A DNA stretch of 34,554 bases from Alphaproteobacteria bacterium (GTDB lineage: Bacteria > Pseudomonadota > Alphaproteobacteria > Rhizobiales > JAKIUO01), in assembly GCA_024280475.1 (NCBI GenBank), contig JAJRQA010000233.1, positions 1 through 34,554 of the forward strand. Reading direction: 5' to 3'. Shown here one piece after another: positions 34,005-34,554 of the stretch (positions are counted from its first letter, which is position 1; each line of letters begins with the position of its first letter). Made by a program: the position numbers and the translations under genes. The notes under the pieces are model-generated. The model saw only the letters and a program-made list of their open reading frames with translations, did no database searches and was not told the origin of the DNA.

Positions 34005-34202
34005 TTTCTGGCCTCCAGCGTTTCATCTACTCCAAGATAGGCTGCTATGGCCTTTGGATCATTTCGAATGATTGCTGGCGTGCCATCGGATATTTTGCGC
34101 CCATAATCAATCACCACGATATGATCTGAAATTTCCATCACGACACTCATATCGTGCTCAATGAGCAAAACAACTATTTTCCCAGGAGAGTTGTTCGCTC
34201 AT
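34001..34202 (-). pseudogene. livG: livG remnant with large internal deletion
   Basis: A well-formed ribosome site (AAGGAGG) and ATG at 34202 start MSEQL, then the sequence jumps out of frame to the last 61 codons of LivG: PGKIVVLLIEHDMSVVMEIS at the H-loop, then DHIVVIDYGRKISDG and AAYLGVDE, ending at the TGA that overlaps the livF ATG. About three quarters of the gene, including Walker A, signature and Walker B, is missing. The remaining 202 bases cannot give a working ATPase. Confidence 0.85.
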
Positions 34203-34428
34203 TGAGCTTCCTCCTTAAAAAAAATGGTCGCCTCGCGGCTTGAGATAAAGCCACGAGGTTTCACACCATGATTGCAATCATCGCCAGGCCAAACAAAAGC
34301 ATGCGGTAAAGTGAGGGATCAAAATCTTGCCCAAATAGCAGTTTTAGGCAGGCCATATTGCTGATCAATTCGAAGCCGCCAATCATAACAACTGAGGCGA
34401 TCACGACATCAATCTGGCTTCCCAGGGT
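34199..34428 (-). pseudogene. livM: livM 3' remnant (permease C-terminus), frameshifted
   Basis: The reading frame gives SQIDVVIASVVMIGGFELIS, then a segment ending SLYRMLLFGLAMIAIMV, which matches the last membrane helices of LivM-type permeases. A single missing G near 34261 makes a TGA; restoring it gives WKPRGFISSREATIFFKEEA and a stop overlapping the livG ATG (ATGA), as expected for a liv operon. Everything upstream is replaced by the end of an IS3-family element. The left border (about 34428) is approximate. Confidence 0.78.
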
Positions 34429-34554
34429 AATCCCCCCATTTTAAACGGGGGTTATTGGTAGAACCTGACTTATCATGCGGCGTTCGCCAGCTTTGCTGCT
34501 GGTGGGATGCCGCCGATGGCCATATTGGGCCGTTGGTTGTTGTAAGTCCAGAGC
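34429..34554 (-). mobile_element. IS3-family insertion sequence, one end
   Basis: The window ends inside an insertion sequence. Its outer end lies near 34429, where the livM remnant stops, and begins with TAATCCCCCCATTTTAAACG, a C-run/G-run pair (CCCCC near 34433-34437, GGGGG 34447-34451) that could be the terminal repeat and also a hairpin. The transposase C-terminus follows. The exact terminal repeat and target duplication cannot be fixed because the other end is outside. Confidence 0.75.
34473..34554 (-). CDS. IS3-family transposase OrfB, C-terminal end (partial)
   Basis: Read on the minus strand the last 27 codons are LWTYNNQRPNMAIGGIPPA followed by AKLANAA and TGA. The YNNxRPNMxIGGxxPxxKL pattern is the standard C-terminus of the DDE integrase-type transposase (OrfB) of IS3-family elements. 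The rest of the gene lies beyond the right edge, so intactness is unknown. Confidence 0.85.
   Translation of the reverse strand, partial: LWTYNNQRPNMAIGGIPPAAKLANAA

Overview
The window looks like chromosomal DNA of a flagellated alphaproteobacterium of moderate GC. The grounds are FliX next to FlgI, a flagellar order of fliL, fliM, DUF6468, MotE-like and large TPR protein, DksA with a degenerate zinc finger, and gltX/gltA/comEC clustering. The set resembles Rhodospirillales-like or Caulobacter-related lineages; genus cannot be decided from reading alone.

Positions 2-13894 are a flagellar block. On the minus strand lie flgF-flgG-flgA-flgH (distal rod, P-ring chaperone, L-ring) and flgI-flgJ (P-ring, rod-binding protein). 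On the plus strand lie fliX, dksA, and fliL-fliM-DUF6468-motE-like followed by a 1262-residue periplasmic TPR protein. The two divergent gaps (flgI/fliX and flgF/fliL) carry the same order of control sites: a -24/-12 (sigma-54) promoter facing the structural operon, an IHF-like site, a CGGCA-type ftr-like site, a CtrA-like box, and a second ftr-like site before the divergent early gene. FliX is known in Caulobacter as the partner of FlbD, the activator that binds ftr sites, so one of these regions would control its own regulator. This is the most interesting structure in the window.

Positions 13911-31951 are mostly housekeeping: rlmB, ppx and rlmE (RNA and phosphate metabolism), a YadG/YadH-type ABC exporter, a D-cysteine desulfhydrase-type PLP enzyme, an Uup-type ABC-F ATPase overlapping a ceramidase-like membrane hydrolase, uvrC, pgsA, gltA, gltX, comEC, an SRAP (YedK/HMCES-type) gene and sodB. 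A 156-bp imperfect palindrome, probably a MITE-like element, fills almost the whole gap in front of uvrC.

Positions 32085-34554 are a decaying branched-chain amino acid (liv) ABC locus. The periplasmic binding protein gene is intact, but livF, livG and livM are broken by frameshifts and internal deletions, and livM is cut off by the end of an IS3-family insertion sequence that runs out of the window. No tRNA, rRNA or CRISPR array was seen.
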